Source: Ptiloglossa arizonensis
Taxonomy: Eukaryota > Arthropoda > Insecta > Hymenoptera > Colletidae
Direction of reading: 5' to 3'
Assembly (NCBI RefSeq): GCF_051014685.1
Contig: NW_027478872.1
Coordinates: 248,001-312,000, forward strand
DNA: 64,000 nt
The stretch's first letter is position 1, and each line of letters starts with the position of its first letter. The notes under the pieces are model-generated. The model did no database searches and was not told the DNA's origin. It saw only the letters and a list, made by a program, of their open reading frames with translations. The translations under genes were made by a program, and so were the position numbers. Shown here piece by piece: positions 38,701 to 52,348 of this stretch.

Positions 38701-40784
38701 GATGCTCGAAACGAATAACTAGAACGGCCTAGGGGAAAAGTACGCATACCGTTGTAATCGGGCGAGTTTCTACTTTCAGATGCAACAGAAATTTTGCGGA
38801 TTGGTCAATCCGTTCGCGAGATATGGCAGTTTGGAAGTATGAGACACTTGAGAAACACAAAATTTTCGCAGTTCTGATGCTCGAAACGAATAACTAGAAC
38901 GGCCTAGGGGAAAAGTACGCATACCGTTGTAATCGGGCGAGTTTCTACTTTCAGATGCAACAGAAATTTTGCGGATTAGTCAATCCGTTCGCGAGATATG
39001 GCAGTTTGGAGGTAAGAAACGCTTGAGAAACTCAAAATTTTCGCAGTTCTGATGCTCGACAAGCATAACTAGAACGGTCTAGGGGAAAAGTACGCATACC
39101 GTTGTAATCGGGCGACTTTCTACTTTCAGATGCAACAGAAATTTTGCGGATTGGTCAGTCCGTTCGCGAGATATGGCAGTTTGGAGGTAAGAAACGCTTG
39201 AGAAACTCAAAATTTTCGCAGTTCTGATGCTCGACAAGCATAACTAGAACGGCCTAGGGGAAAAGTACGCATACCGTTGTAATCGGGCGACTTTCTACTT
39301 TCAGATGCAACAGAAATTTTGGGGATTGGACAATCCGTTCGCGAGATATGGCAGTTTGGATGTAAGCAACGCTTGAGAAACCCAAAATTTTCGCAGTTCT
39401 CATGCTCGAAACGAATAACTACAACGGCCTAGGGGAAAAGTACGCATACCGTTGTAATCGGGCGAGTTTCTACTTTCAGATGCAACAGAAATTTTGCGGA
39501 TTGGTCAATCCGTTCGCGAGATATGGCAGTTTGGAGGTAAGAAACGCTTGAGAAACTCAAAATTTTCGCAGTTCTGATGCTCGAAACGAATAACTAGAAC
39601 GGACCAGGGGAAAAGCACGCATACCCTTGTAATCGGGCGAGTTTCTACTTTCAGATGCAACAGAAATTTTGCGGATTGGTCAATCCGTTCGCGAGATATG
39701 GCAGTTTGTAGGTAAGAAACGCTTGAGAAACTCAAAATTTTCGCAGTTCTGATGCTCGAAGCGAATAACTAGAACGGCCTAGGGGAAAAGTACGCATACC
39801 GTTGTAATCCGGCGAGTTTCTACTTTCAGATGCAACAGAAATTTTGCGGATTGGTCAATCCGTTCGCGAGATATGGCAGTTTGGAAGTATGAGACACTTG
39901 AGAAACACAAAATTTTCGCAGTTCTGATGCTCGAAACGAATAACTAGAACGGCCTAGGAGAAAAGTACGCATACCGTTGTAATCGGGCGAGTTTCTACTT
40001 TCAGATGCAATAGAAATTTTGCGGATTGGTCAATCCGTTCGCGAGATATGGCTGTTTGGAGGGAAGAAACGCTTGAGAAACTCAAAATTTTCGCAGTTCT
40101 GATGCTCGACAAGCATAACTAGAACGGCCTAGGGGAAAAGTACGCATACCGTTGTAATCGGGCGACTTTCTACTTTCAGATGCAATAGAAATTTTGGGGA
40201 TTGGACAATCCGTTCGCGAGATATGGCAGTTTGGATGTAAGCAACGCTTGAGAAACCCAAAAGTTTCGCAGTTCTCATGCTCGAAACGAATAACTACAAC
40301 GGCCTAGGGGAAAAGTACGCATACCGTTGTAATCGGGCGAGTTTCTACTTTCAGATGCAACAGAAATTTTGCGGATTGGTCAATCCGTTCGCGAGATATG
40401 GCTGTTTGGAGGTAAGAAACGCTTGAGAAACTCAAAATTTTCGCAGTTCTGATGCTCGACAAGCATAACTAGAACGGCCTAGGGGAAAAGTACGCATACC
40501 GTTGTAATCGGGCGAGTTTCTACTTTCAGATGCAACAGAAATTTTGCGGATTGGTCAATCCGTTCGCGAGATATGGCAGTTTGGAGGTAAGAAACGCTTG
40601 AGAAACTCAAAATTTTCGCAGTTCTGATGCTCGAAACGAATAACTAGAACGGCCTAGGGGAAAAGTACGCACACCGTTGTAATCGGGCGAGTTTCTACTT
40701 TCAGATGCAACAGAAATTTTGCGGATTGGGCAATCCGTTCGCGAGATATGGCAGTTTGTAGGTAAGAAACGCTTGAGAAACTCA
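38701..40784 (+). repeat. 12-mer higher-order repeat (2,100 bp), copy 2
   Basis: Second copy of 36601-38700, about 99.9% identical by eye. It stops matching near 40785, where CTCAACATTTT replaces CTCAAAATTTT and a shorter four-monomer (700 bp) partial copy of the 40.14-40.8 kb part follows with more differences (for example CTACAAAGGCC near 40996 and GTAACCGGGC near 41030). Confidence 0.92.
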
Positions 40785-43480
40785 ACATTTTCGCAGTTCT
40801 GATGCTCGAAACGAATAACTAGAACGGCCTAGGGGAAAAGTACGCATACCGTTGTAATCGGGCGACTTTCTACTTTCAGATGCAACAGAAATTTTGGGGA
40901 TTGGTCAATCCGTTCGCGAGATATGGCAGTTTGGATGTAAGCAACGCTTGAGAAACCCAAAATTTTCGCAGTTCTCATGCTCGAAACGAATAACTACAAA
41001 GGCCTAGGGGAAAAGTACGCATACCGTTGTAACCGGGCGAGTTTCTACTTTCAGATGCAACAGAAATTTTGCGGATTGGTCAATCCGTTCGCGAGATATG
41101 GCTGTTTGGAGGTAAGAAGCGCTTGAGAAACTCAAAATTTTCGCAGTTCTGATGCTCGACAAGCATAACTAGAACGGCCTAGGGGAAAAGTACGCATACC
41201 GTTGTAATCGGGCGAGTTTCTACTTTCAGATGCAACAGAAATTTTGCGGATTGGTCAATCCGTTCGCGAGATATGGCAGTTTGGAGGTAAGAAACGCTTG
41301 AGAAACTCAAAATTTTCGCAGTTCTGATGCTCGAAACGAATAACTAGAACGGCCTAGGGGAAAAGTACGCACACCGTTGCAATCGGGCGAGTTTCTACTT
41401 TCAGATGCAACAGAAATTTTGCGGATTGGTCAATCCGTTCGCGAGATATGGCAGTTTGTAGGTAAGAAACGCTTGAGAAACTCAACATTTTCGCAGTTCT
41501 GATGCTCGAAACGAATAACTAGAACGGCCTAGGGGAAAAGTACGCATACCGTTGTAATCGGGCGAGTTTCTACTTTCAGATGCAACAGAAATTTTGCGGA
41601 TTGGTCAATCCGTTCGCGAGATATGGCAGTTTGGAGGTAAGAAACGCTTGAGAAACTCAAAATTTTCGCAGTTCTGATGCTCGAAACGAATAACTAGAAC
41701 GGACCAGGGGAAAAGCACGCATACCGTTGTAATCGGGCGAGTTTCTACTTTCAGATGCAACAGAAATTTTGCGGATTGGTCAATCCGTTCGCGAGATATG
41801 GCAGTTTGGAGGTAAGAAACGCTTGAGAAACTCAAAATTTTCGCAGTTCTGATGCTCGAAACGAATAACTAGAACGGCCTAGGGGAAAAGTACGCATACC
41901 GTTGTAATCGGGCGAGTTTCTACTTTCAGATGCAACAGAAATTTTGCGGATTGGTCGATCCGTTCGCGAGATATGGCAGTTTGGAAGTATGAGACACTTG
42001 AGAAACACAAAATTTTCGCAGTTCTGATGCTCGAAACGATTAACTAGAACGGCCTAGGGGAAAAGTACGCATACCGTTGTAATCGGGCGAGTTTCTACTT
42101 TCAGATGCAGCAGAAATTTTGCGGATTGGTCAATCCGTTCGCGAGATATGGCAGTTTGGATGTAAGAAACGCTCCAGAAACTCAAAATTTTCCAGTTCTG
42201 ATGCTCGAAACGAATAACTAGAACGGACTAGGGGAAAAGTACGCATACAGTTGTAATCGGGCGAGTTTCTACTTTCAGATGCAACAGAAATTTAGCGGAT
42301 TGGTCAATCCGTTCGCGAGATATGGCAGTTTGGAAGTAAGAAACGCTTGAGAAACTCAAAATTTTCGCAGTTCTGATGCTCGAAACGAATAACTAGAACG
42401 GCCTAGGGGAAAGGTACGCATACCGTTGTAATCGGGCGAGTTTCTACTTTCAGATGCAACAGAAATTTTGCGGATTGGTCAATTCGTTCGCGAGATATGA
42501 CAGTTTGTAGGTAAGAAACGCTTGAGAAACTCAACATTTTCGCAGTTCTGATGCTCGAAACGAATAACTAGAACGGCCTAGGGGAAAAGTACGCATACCG
42601 TTGTAATCGGGCGAGTTTCTACTTTCAGATGCAACAGAAATTTTGCGGATTGGTCAATCCGTTCGCGAGATATGGCAGTTTGGAAGTATGAAACACTTGA
42701 GAAACACAAAATTTTCGCAGTTCTGATGCCCAAAACGAATAACTAGAACGGCCTAGGGGAAAAGTACGCATACCGTTGTAATCGGGCGAGTTTCTACTTT
42801 CAGATGCAACAGAAATTTTGCGGATTAGTCAATCCGTTCGCGAGATATGGCAGTTTGTAGGTAAGAAACGCTTGAGAAACTCAAAATTTTCGCAGTTCTG
42901 ATGCTCGACAAGCATAACTAGAACGGTCTAGGGGAAAAGTACGCATACCGTTGTAATCGGGCGACTTTCTACTTTCAGATGCAACAGAAATTTTGGGGAT
43001 TGGTCAATCCGTTCGCGAGATATGGCAGTTTGGAAGTATGAAACACTTGAGAAACACAAAATTTTCGCAGTTCTGATGCTCGAAACGAATAACTAGAACG
43101 GCCTAGGGGAAAGGTATGCATACCGTTGTAATCGGGCTAGTTTCTACTTTCAGATGCAACAGAAATTTTGCGGATTAGTCAATCCGTTCGCGAGATATGG
43201 CAGTTTGGAGGTAAGAAACGCTTGAGAAACTCAAAATTTTCGCAGTTCTGATGCTCGACAAGCATAACTAGAACGGTCTAGGGGAAAAGTACGCATACCG
43301 TTGTAATCGGGCGACTTTCTACTTTCAGATGCAACAGAAATTTTGGGGATTGGTCAATCCGTTCGCGAGATATGGCAGTTTGGAAGTATGAAACACTTGA
43401 GAAACACAAAATTTTCGCAGTTCTGATGCTCGAAACGAATAACTAGAACGGCCTAGGGGAAAGGTATGCATACCGTTGTA

Positions 43481-45580
43481 ATCGGGCTAGTTTCTACTTT
43501 CAGATGCAACAGAAATTTTGCGGATTAGTCAATCCGTTCGCGAGATATGGCAGTTTGGAGGTAAGAAACGCTTGAGAAACTCAAAATTTTCGCAGTTCTG
43601 ATGCTCGAAACGAATAACTACAACGGCCTAGGGGAAAAGTACGCATACCGTTGTAATCGGGCGAGTTTCTACTTTCAGATGCAACAGAAATTTTGCGGAT
43701 TGGTCAATCCGTTCGCGAGATATGGCAGTTTGGAAGTATGAGACACTTGAGAAACACAAAATTTTCGCAGTTCTGATGCTCGAAACGAATAACTAGAACG
43801 GCCTAGGGGAAAAGTACGCATACCGTTGTAATCGGGCGAGTTTCTACTTTCAGATGTAACAGAAATTTGGCGGATTGGTCAATCCGTTCCCGAGATATGG
43901 TAGTTTGTAGGTAAGAAACGTTTGAGAAACTCAAAATTTTCGCAGTTCTGATGCTCGACAAGCATAACTTGAACGGTCTAGGGGAAAAGTACGCATACCG
44001 TTGTAATCGGGCGACTTTCTACTTTCAGATGCAACAGAAATTTTGGGGATTGGTCAATCGGTTCGCAAGATATGGCAGTTTGGAAGTATGAAACACTTGA
44101 GAAACACAAAATTTTCGCAGTTCTGATGCTCGAAACGAATAACTAGAACGGCCTAGGGGAAAGGTATGCATACCGTTGTAATCGGGCTAGTTTCTACTTT
44201 CAGATGCAACAGAAATTTTGCGGATTAGTCAATCCGTTCGCGAGATATGGCAGTTTGGAGGTAAGAAACGCTTGAGAAACTCAAAATTTTCGCAGTTCTG
44301 ATGCTCGAAACGAATAACTACAACGGCCTAGGGGAAAAGTACGCATACCGTTGTAATCGGGCGAGTTTCTACTTTCAGATGCAACAGAAATTTTGCGGAT
44401 TGGTCAATCCGTTCGCGAGATATGGCAGTTTGGAAGTATGAAACACTTGAGAAACACAAAATTTTCGCAGTTCTGATGCCCAAAACGAATAACTAGAACG
44501 GCCTAGGGGAAAAGTACGCATACCGTTGTAATCGGGCGAGTTTCTACTTTCAGATGCAACAGAAATTTTGCGGATTAGTCAATCCGTTCGCGAGATATGG
44601 CAGTTTGGACGTAAGAAACGCTTGAGAAACTCAAAATTTTCGCAGTTCTGATGCTCGACAAGCATAACTAGAACGGTCTAGGGGAAAAGTACGCATACCG
44701 TTGTAATCGGGCGACTTTCTACTTTCAGATGCAACAGAAATTTTGGGGATTGGTCAATCCGTTCGCGAGATATGGCAGTTTGGAAGTATGAAACACTTGA
44801 GAAACACAAAATTTTCGCAGTTCTGATGCTCGAAACGAATAACTAGAACGGCCTAGGGGAAAGGTATGCATACCGTTGTAATCGGGCTAGTTTCTACTTT
44901 CAGATGCAACAGAAATTTTGCGGATTAGTCAATCCGTTCGCGAGATATGGCAGTTTGGAGGTAAGAAACGCTTGAGAAACTCAAAATTTTCGCAGTTCTG
45001 ATGCTCGAAACGAATAACTACAACGGCCTAGGGGAAAAGTACGCATACCGTTGTAATCGGGCGAGTTTCTACTTTCAGATGCAACAGAAATTTTGCGGAT
45101 TGGTCAATCCGTTCGCGAGATATGGCAGTTTGGAAGTATGAAACACTTGAGAAACACAAAATTTTCGCAGTTCTGATGCCCGAAACGAATAACTAGAACG
45201 GCCTAGGGGAAAAGTACGCATACCGTTGTAATCGGGCGAGTTTCTACTTTCAGATGCAACAGAAATTTTGCGGATTAGTCAATCCGTTCGCGAGATATGG
45301 CAGTTTGGACGTAAGAAACGCTTGAGAAACTCAAAATTTTCGCAGTTCTGATGCTCGACAAGCATAACTAGAACGGTCTAGGGGAAAAGTACGCATACCG
45401 TTGTAATCGGGCGACTTTCTACTTTCAGATGCAACAGAAATTTTGGGGATTGGTCAATCCGTTCGCGAGATATGGCAGTTTGGAAGTATGAAACACTTGA
45501 GAAACACAAAATTTTCGCAGTTCTGATGCTCGAAACGAATAACTAGAACGGCCTAGGGGAAAGGTATGCATACCGTTGTA
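43481..45580 (+). repeat. 4-mer higher-order repeat (700 bp x 3)
   Basis: ATCGGGCTAG starts at 43481, 44181, 44881 and 45581, and AACTACAACGG near 43616, 44316 and 45016, all spaced 700 bp. Each unit carries the marker monomer, a CTACAACGG monomer, a GATGCCC type and a class B monomer with GGGGATTGG. The second and third copies are the closest (both with CAGTTTGGACGTAAG, 44601 and 45301). The first has a divergent monomer with ATGTAACAG and TTCCCGAGATATGGTAG. Confidence 0.85.
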
Positions 45581-46455
45581 ATCGGGCTAGTTTCTACTTT
45601 CAGATGCAACAGAAATTTTGCGGATTAGTCAATCCGTTCGCGAGATATGGCAGTTTGGAGGTAAGAAACGCTTGAGAAACTCAAAATTTTCGCAGTTCTG
45701 ATGCTCGACAAGCATAACTAGAACGGTCTAGGGGAAAAGTACGCATACCGTTGTAATCGGGCGACTTTCTACTTTCAGATGCAACAGAAATTTTGCGGAT
45801 TGGTCAATCCGTTCGCGAGATATGGCAGTTTGGAGGTAAGAAACGCTTGAGAAACTCAAAATTTTCGCAGTTCTGACGCTCGAAACGAATAACTAGAACG
45901 GCCTAGGGGAAAAGTACGCATACCGTTGTAATCGGGCGACTTTCTACTTTCAGATGCAACAGAAATTCTGCGGATTGGTCAATCCGTTCGCGAGATATGG
46001 CAGTTTGGAAGTATGAAACACTTGAGAAACACAAAATTTTCGCAGTTCTGATGCTCGAAACGAATAAATAGAGCGGCCTAGGGGAAAAGTACGCATACCG
46101 TTGAAATCGGGCGAGTTTCTACTTTCAGATGCAACCGAAATTTTGCGGATTAGTCAATCCGTTCGCGAGATATGGCAGTTTGGAGGTAAGAAACGCTTGA
46201 GAAACTCAAAATTTTCGCAGTTCTGATGCTCGACAAGCATAACTAGAACGGTCTAGGGGAAAAGTACGCATACCGTTGTAATCGGGCGACTTTCTACTTT
46301 CAGATGCAACAGAAATTTTGCGGATTGGTCAATCCGTTCGCGAGATATGGCAGTTTGGAAATATGAAACACTTGAGAAACACAAAATTTTCGCAGTTCTG
46401 ATGCTCGAAACGAATAACTAGAACGGCCTAGGGGAAAGGTATGCATACCGTTGTA

Positions 46456-49400
46456 ATCGGGCTAGTTTCTACTTTCAGATGCAACAGAAATTTTGCGGAT
46501 TAGTCAATCTGTTCGCGAGATATGGCAGTTTGGAGGTAAGAAACGCTTGAGAAACTCAAAATTTTCGCAGTTCTGATGCTCGACAAGCATAACTAGAACG
46601 GTCTAGGGGAAAAGTACGCATACCGTTGTAATCGGGCGACTTTCTACTTTCAGATGAAACAGAAATTTTGCGGATTGGTCAATCCGTTCGCGAGATATGG
46701 CAGTTTGGAGGTAAGAAACGCTTGAGAAACTCAAAATTTTCGCAGTTCTGATGCTCGAAACGAATAACTAGAACGGCCTAGGGGAAAAGTACGCATACCG
46801 TTGTAATCGGGCGAGTTTCTACTTTCAGATGCAAGAGAAATTTTGCGGATTAGTCAATCCGTTCGCGAGATATGGCAGTTTGGAGGTAAGAAACGCTTGA
46901 GAAACTCAAAATTTTCGCAGTTCTGATGCTCGACAAGCATAACTAGAACGGTCTAGGGGAAAAGTACGCATACAGTTGTAATCGGGCGACTTTCTACTTT
47001 CAGATGCAACAGAAATTTTGGGGATTGGTCAATCCGTTCGCGAGGTATGGCAGTTTGGAAGTATGAAACACTTGAGAAACACAAAATTTTCGCAGTTCTG
47101 ATGCTCGAAACGAATAACTAGAACGGCCTAGGGGAAAGGTATGCATACCGTTGTAATCGGGCTAGTTTCTACTTTCAGATGCAAAAGAAATTTTGCGGAT
47201 TAGTCAATCCGTTCGCGAGATATGGCAGTTTGGAGGTAAGAAACGCTTGAGAAACTCAAAATTTCCGCAGTTCTGATGCTCGAAACGAATTACTAGAACG
47301 GACCAGGGGAAAAGTTCGCATACCGTTGTAATCGGGCGAGTTTCTCCTTTCAGATGCAACAGAAATTTTGCGGATTAGTCAATCCGTTCGCGAGATATGG
47401 CAGTTTGTAGGTAAGAAACGCTTGAGAAACTCAAAATTTTCGCAGTTCTGATGCTCGAAACGAATAACTAGAACGGCCTAGGGGAAAAGTACGCATACCG
47501 TTGTAATCGGGCGAGTTTCTACTTTCAGATGCAACAGAAATTTTGCGGATTGGTCAATCCGTTCGCGAGATATGGCAGTTTGGAAGTATGAAACACTTGA
47601 GAAACACAAAATTTTCGCAGTTCTGATGCCCGAAACGAATAACTAGAACGTCCTAGGGGAAAAGTACGCATACCGTTGTAATCGGGCGAGTTTCTACTTT
47701 CAGATGCAACAGAAATTTTGCGGATTAGTCAATGCGTTCGCGAGATATGGCAGTTTGGAGGTAAGAAACGCTTGAGAAACTCAAAATTTTCGCAGTTCTG
47801 ATGCTCGACAAGCATAACTAGAACGGTCCAGGGGAAAAGTACGCATACCGTTGTAATCGGGCGACTTTCTACTTTCAGATGCAACAGAAATTTTGGAGAT
47901 TGGTCAATCCGTTCGCGAGATATGGCAGTTTGGAAGTATGAAACACTTGAGAAACACAAAATTTTCGCAGTTCTGATGCTCGAAACGAATAACTAGAACG
48001 GCCTAGGGGAAAGGTATGCATACCGTTGTAATCGGGCTAGTTTCTACTTTCAGATGCAACAGAAATTTTGCGGATTAGTCAATCCGTTCGCGAGATATGG
48101 CAGTTTGGAGGTAAGAAACGCTTGAGAAACTCAAAATTTTCGCAGTTCTGATGCTCGACAAGCATAACTAGAACGGTCTAGGGGAAAAGTACGCATACCA
48201 TTGTAATCGGGCGACTTTCTACTTTCAGATGCAACAGAAATTTTGCGGATTGGTCAATCCGTTCGCGAGATATGGCAGTTTGGAGGTAAGAAACGCTTGA
48301 GAAACTCAAAATTTTCGCAGTTCTGATGCTCGAAACGAATAACTAGAACGGCCTAGGGGAAAAGTACGCATACCGTTGTAATCGGGCGAGTTTCTACTTT
48401 CAGATGCAAGAGAAATTTTGCGGATTAGTCAATCCGTTCGCGAGATATGGCAGTTTGGAGGTAAGAAACGCTTGAGAAACTCAAAATTTTCGCAGTTCTG
48501 ATGCTCGACAAGCATAACTAGAACGGTCTAGGGGAAAAGTACGCATACCGTTGTAATCGGGCGACTTTCTACTTTCAGATTCAACAGAAATTTTGGGGAT
48601 TGGTCAATCCGTTCGCGAGGTATGGCAGTTTGGAAGTATGAAACACTTGAGAAACACAAAATTTTCGCAGTTCTGATGCTCGAAACGAATAACTAGAACG
48701 GCCTAGGGGAAAGGTATGCATACCGTTGTAATCGGGCTAGTTTCTACTTTCAGATGCAACAGAAATTTTGCGGATTAGTCAATCCGTTCGCGAGATATGG
48801 CAGTTTGGAGGTAAGAAACGCTTGAGAAACTCAAAATTTTCGCAGTTCTGATGCTTGAAACGAATTATTAGAACGGACCAGGGGAAAAGTTCGCATACCG
48901 TTGTAATCGGGCGAGTTTCTACTTTCAGATGCAACAGAAATTTTGCGGATTGGTCAATCCGTTCGCGAGATATGGCAGTTTGTAGGTAAGAAACGCTTGA
49001 GAAACTCAAAATTTTCGCAGTTCTGATGCTCGAAACGAATAACTAGAACGGCCTAGGGGAAAAGTACGCATACCGTTGTAATCGGGCGAGTTTCTACTTT
49101 CAGATGCAACAGAAATTTTGCGGATTGGTCAATCCGTTCGCGAGATATGGCAGTTTGGAAGTATGAAACACTTGAGAAACACAAAATTTTCGCAGTTCTG
49201 ATGCCAGAAACGAATAACTAGAACCGCCTAGGGGAAAAGTACGCATACCGTTGTAATCGGGCGAGTTTCTACTTTCAGATGCAACAGAAATTTTGCGGAT
49301 TAGTCAATCCGTTCGCGAGATATGGCAGTTTGGAGGTAAGAAACGCTTGAGAAACTCAAAATTTTCGCAGTTCTGATGCTCGACAAGCATAACTAGAACG

Positions 49401-49605
49401 GTCTAGGGGAAAAGTACGCATACCGTTGTAATCGGGCGACTTTCTACTTTCAGATGCAACAGAAATTTTGGGGATTGGTCAATCCGTTCGCGAGATATGG
49501 CAGTTTGGAAGTATGAAACACTTGAGAAACACAAAATTTTCGCAGTTCTGATGCTCGAAACGAATAACTAGAACGGCCTAGGGGAAAGGTATGCATACCG
49601 TTGTA
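46456..49605 (+). repeat. 9-mer higher-order repeat (1,575 bp x 2)
   Basis: ATCGGGCTAG spacings alternate 700 and 875 bp, and rare variants recur at 1,575 bp: GCAAGAGAAATTTTG at 46831 and 48406, CGAGGTATGG at 47041 and 48616, and a GAATTACTAG or GAATTATTAG monomer with AAAGTTCGC near 47287 and 48862. The GATGCC variants at 47625 and 49200 keep the same spacing. The unit looks like the 700-bp tetramer extended with five more monomers. Confidence 0.83.
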
Positions 49606-51186
49606 ATCGGGCTAGTTTCTACTTTCAGATGCAACAGAAATTTTGCGGATTAGTCAATCCGTTCGCGAGATATGGCAGTTTGGAGGTAAGAAACGCTTGA
49701 GAAACTCAAAATTTTCGCAGTTCTGATGCTCGACAAGCATAACTAGAACGGTCTAGGGGAAAAGTACGCATACCGTTGTAATCGGGCGACTTTCTACTTT
49801 CAGATGCAACAGAAATTTTGCGGATTGGTCAATCCGTTCGCGAGATATGGCAGTTTGGAAGTATGAAACACTTGAGAAACACAAAATTTTCGAAGTTCTG
49901 ATGCTCGAAACGAATAAATAGAGCGGCCTAGGGGAAAAGTACGCATACCGTTGTAATCGGGCGAGTTTCTACTTTCAGATGCAACAGAAATTTGGCGGAT
50001 TGGTCAATCCGTTTGCGAGATATGGCAGTTTGGAAGTAAGAAACGCTAGAGAAACTCAAAATTTTCGCAGTTCTGATGCTCGAAACGATTAACTAGAACG
50101 GCCTAGGGGAAAAGTACGCATACCGTTGTAATCGGGCGAGTTTCTACTTTCAGATGCAACAGAAATTTTGCGGATTGGTCAATCCGTTCGCGAGATATGG
50201 CATTTTGGAGGTAAGAAACGCTCCAGAAACTCAAAATTTTCGCAGTTCTGATGCTCGAAACGAATAACTAGAACGGACTAGGGGAAAAGTACGCATACAG
50301 TTGTAATCGGGCGAGTTTCTACTTTCAGATGCAACAGAAATTTTGCGGATTGGTCAATCCGTTCGCCAGATATGGCAGTTTGGAGGTAAGAAACGCTTGA
50401 GAAACTCAAAATTTTCGCAGTTCTGATGCTCGAAACGAATAACTAGAAGGGCCTAGGGGAAAAGTACGCATACCGTTGTAATCGGGCGAGTTTCTACCTT
50501 CAGATGCAACAGAAATTTCGCGGATTAGTCAATCCGTTCGCGAGATATGGCAGTTTGGATGTAAGAAACGCTTGAGAAACTCAACATTTTCGCAGTTCTG
50601 ATGCTCGACAAGCATAACGAGAACGGTCTAGGGGAAAAGTACGCATACCGTTGTAATCGGGCGACTTTCTACTTTCAGATGAAACAGAAATTTTGCGGAT
50701 TGGTCAATCCGTTCGCCAGATATGGCAGTTTGGAGGTAAGAAACGCTTGAGAAACTCAAAATTTTCGCAGTCCTGATGCTCGAAACGAATAACTAGAACG
50801 GACTAGGGGAAAAGTACGCATACCGTTGTAATCGGGCGAGTTTCTACTTTCAGATGAAACAGAAATTTTGCGGATTGGTCAATCCGTTCGCCAGATATGG
50901 CAGTTTGGAGGTAAGAAACGCTTGAGAAACTCAAAATTTTCGCAGTCCTGATGCTCGAAACGAATAACTAGAACGGCCTAGGGGAAAAGTACGCATACCG
51001 TTGAAATCGGGCTAGTTTCTACTTTCAGATGCAACAGAAATTTTGCGGATTCGTCAATCCGTTCGCGAGATATGGCAGTTTGGATGTAAGAAACGCTTGA
51101 GAAACTCAAAATTTTCGCAGTTCTGATGCTCGACAAGCATAACTAGAACGGTCTAGGGGAAAAGTACGCATACCGTTGTAATCGGG

Positions 51187-52333
51187 CGAGTTCCTACTTT
51201 CAGATGCAACAGAAATTTTGCGGATTGGTCAATCCGTTCGCGAGATATGGCAGTTTGTATGTAAGAGACGCTTGAGAAACTCAACATTTTCGCAGTTCTG
51301 ATGCTCGAAACGAATAACTAGAACGGCCTAGGGGAAAAGTACGCATTCCGTTGTAATCGGGCGAGTTTCTACTTTCAGATGCAACAGAAATTTTGCGGAT
51401 TGGTCAATCCGTTCGCGAGATATGGCAGTTTCTAGGTAAGAAACGATGAGAAACTCAAAATTTTCACAGTTCTGATGCTCGAAACGAATAACTAGAACGG
51501 CCTAGGGGAAAAGTACGCATACCGTTGTAATCGGGCGAGTTTCTACTTTCAGATGCAACAGAAATTTCGCGGATTAGACAATCCGTTCGCGAGATATGGC
51601 AGTTTGGATGTAAGAAACGCTTGAGAAACTCAAAATTTTCGCAGTTCTGATGCTCGACAAGCATAACGAGAACGGTCTAGGGGAAAAGTACGCATACCGT
51701 TGTAATCGGGCGACTTTCTACTTTCAGATGAAACAGAAATTTTGCGGATTGGTCAATCCGTTCCCGAGATATGGCAGTTTGGAGGTAAGAAACGCTCCAG
51801 AAACTCAAAATTTTCGCAGTCCTGATGCTCGAAACGAATAACTAGAACGGACTAGGGGAAAAGTACGCATACAGTTGTAATCGGGCGAGTTTCTACTTTC
51901 AGATGCAACAGAAATTTTGCGGATTGGTCAATCCGTTCGCGAGATATGGCAGTTTGGATGTAAGAAACGCTTGAGAAACTCAAAATTTTCGCAGTTCTGA
52001 TGCTCGACAAGCATAACGAGAACGGTCTAGGGGAAAAGTACGCATACCGTTGTAATCGCGCGACTTTCTACTTTCAGATGAAACAGAAATTTTGCGGATT
52101 GGTCAATCCGTTCACGAGATATGGCAGTTTGGAGGTAAGAAACGCTTGGGAAACTCAAAATTTTCGCAGTTCTGATGCTCGAAACGAATAACTAGAACGG
52201 CCTAGGGGAAAAGTATGCATACCGTTGTAATCAGGCGAGTTTCTACTTTCAGATGCAACAGAAATTTTGCGGATTAGTCAATCCGTTCGCGAGACATGGC
52301 AGTTTGGAGGTAAGAAACGCTTGAGAAACTCAA
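51187..52333 (+). repeat. 1.15-kb segment present three times, copy 1
   Basis: Begins at the CGAGTTCCTAC monomer and includes the one-base deletion that turns AACGCTTGAG into AACGATGAG near 51445. The same segment starts at 53194 and 54943, 2,007 and 1,749 bp further on. A rare indel shared by all three shows they descend from one mutated unit. Confidence 0.87.
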
Positions 52334-52348
52334 AATTTTCGCAGTTCT

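Larger units (their letters stand above)
17300..42000 (+). repeat. Zone II of the array
   Basis: Satellite only. The diagnostic variants are GTATGAGACAC, GGCTGTTTGGAGGGAAG, GGCCTAGGAGAAAAG, GGGGACTGG or GGGGATTGGAC, and AAGCAACGCTTGAGAAACCC followed by CTCATGCTCG and AACTACAACGG. The CTCATGCTCG variant was seen at 19457, 20507, 22082, 22957, 23832, 26281, 27331, 28381, 31006, 31881 and 33282 (positions of CATG). The spacings are 1,050, 1,575, 875, 875, 2,449, 1,050, 1,050, 2,625, 875 and 1,401 bp. All are whole numbers of monomers apart from single-base indels. Further copies occur up to about 40,975. I saw no genes or mobile elements. Both boundaries are approximate. Confidence 0.85.
42000..50000 (+). 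repeat. Zone III of the array
   Basis: Satellite only. The marker monomer combines GGAAAGGTATGCATACC with ATCGGGCTAGTTTC. The ATCGGGCTAG motif starts at 43131, 43481, 44181, 44881, 45581, 46456, 47156, 48031, 48731 and 49606. The spacings are 350, then 700 three times, then alternating 875 and 700, which shows a change from a 4-mer to a 9-mer higher-order repeat. Other markers are GATGCCCAAAAC or GATGCCCGAAAC (42725, 44475, 45175, 47625) and GTATGAAACAC. One monomer near 42190 lacks a base (TTTTCCAG). I saw no genes or mobile elements. The boundaries are approximate. Confidence 0.85.
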
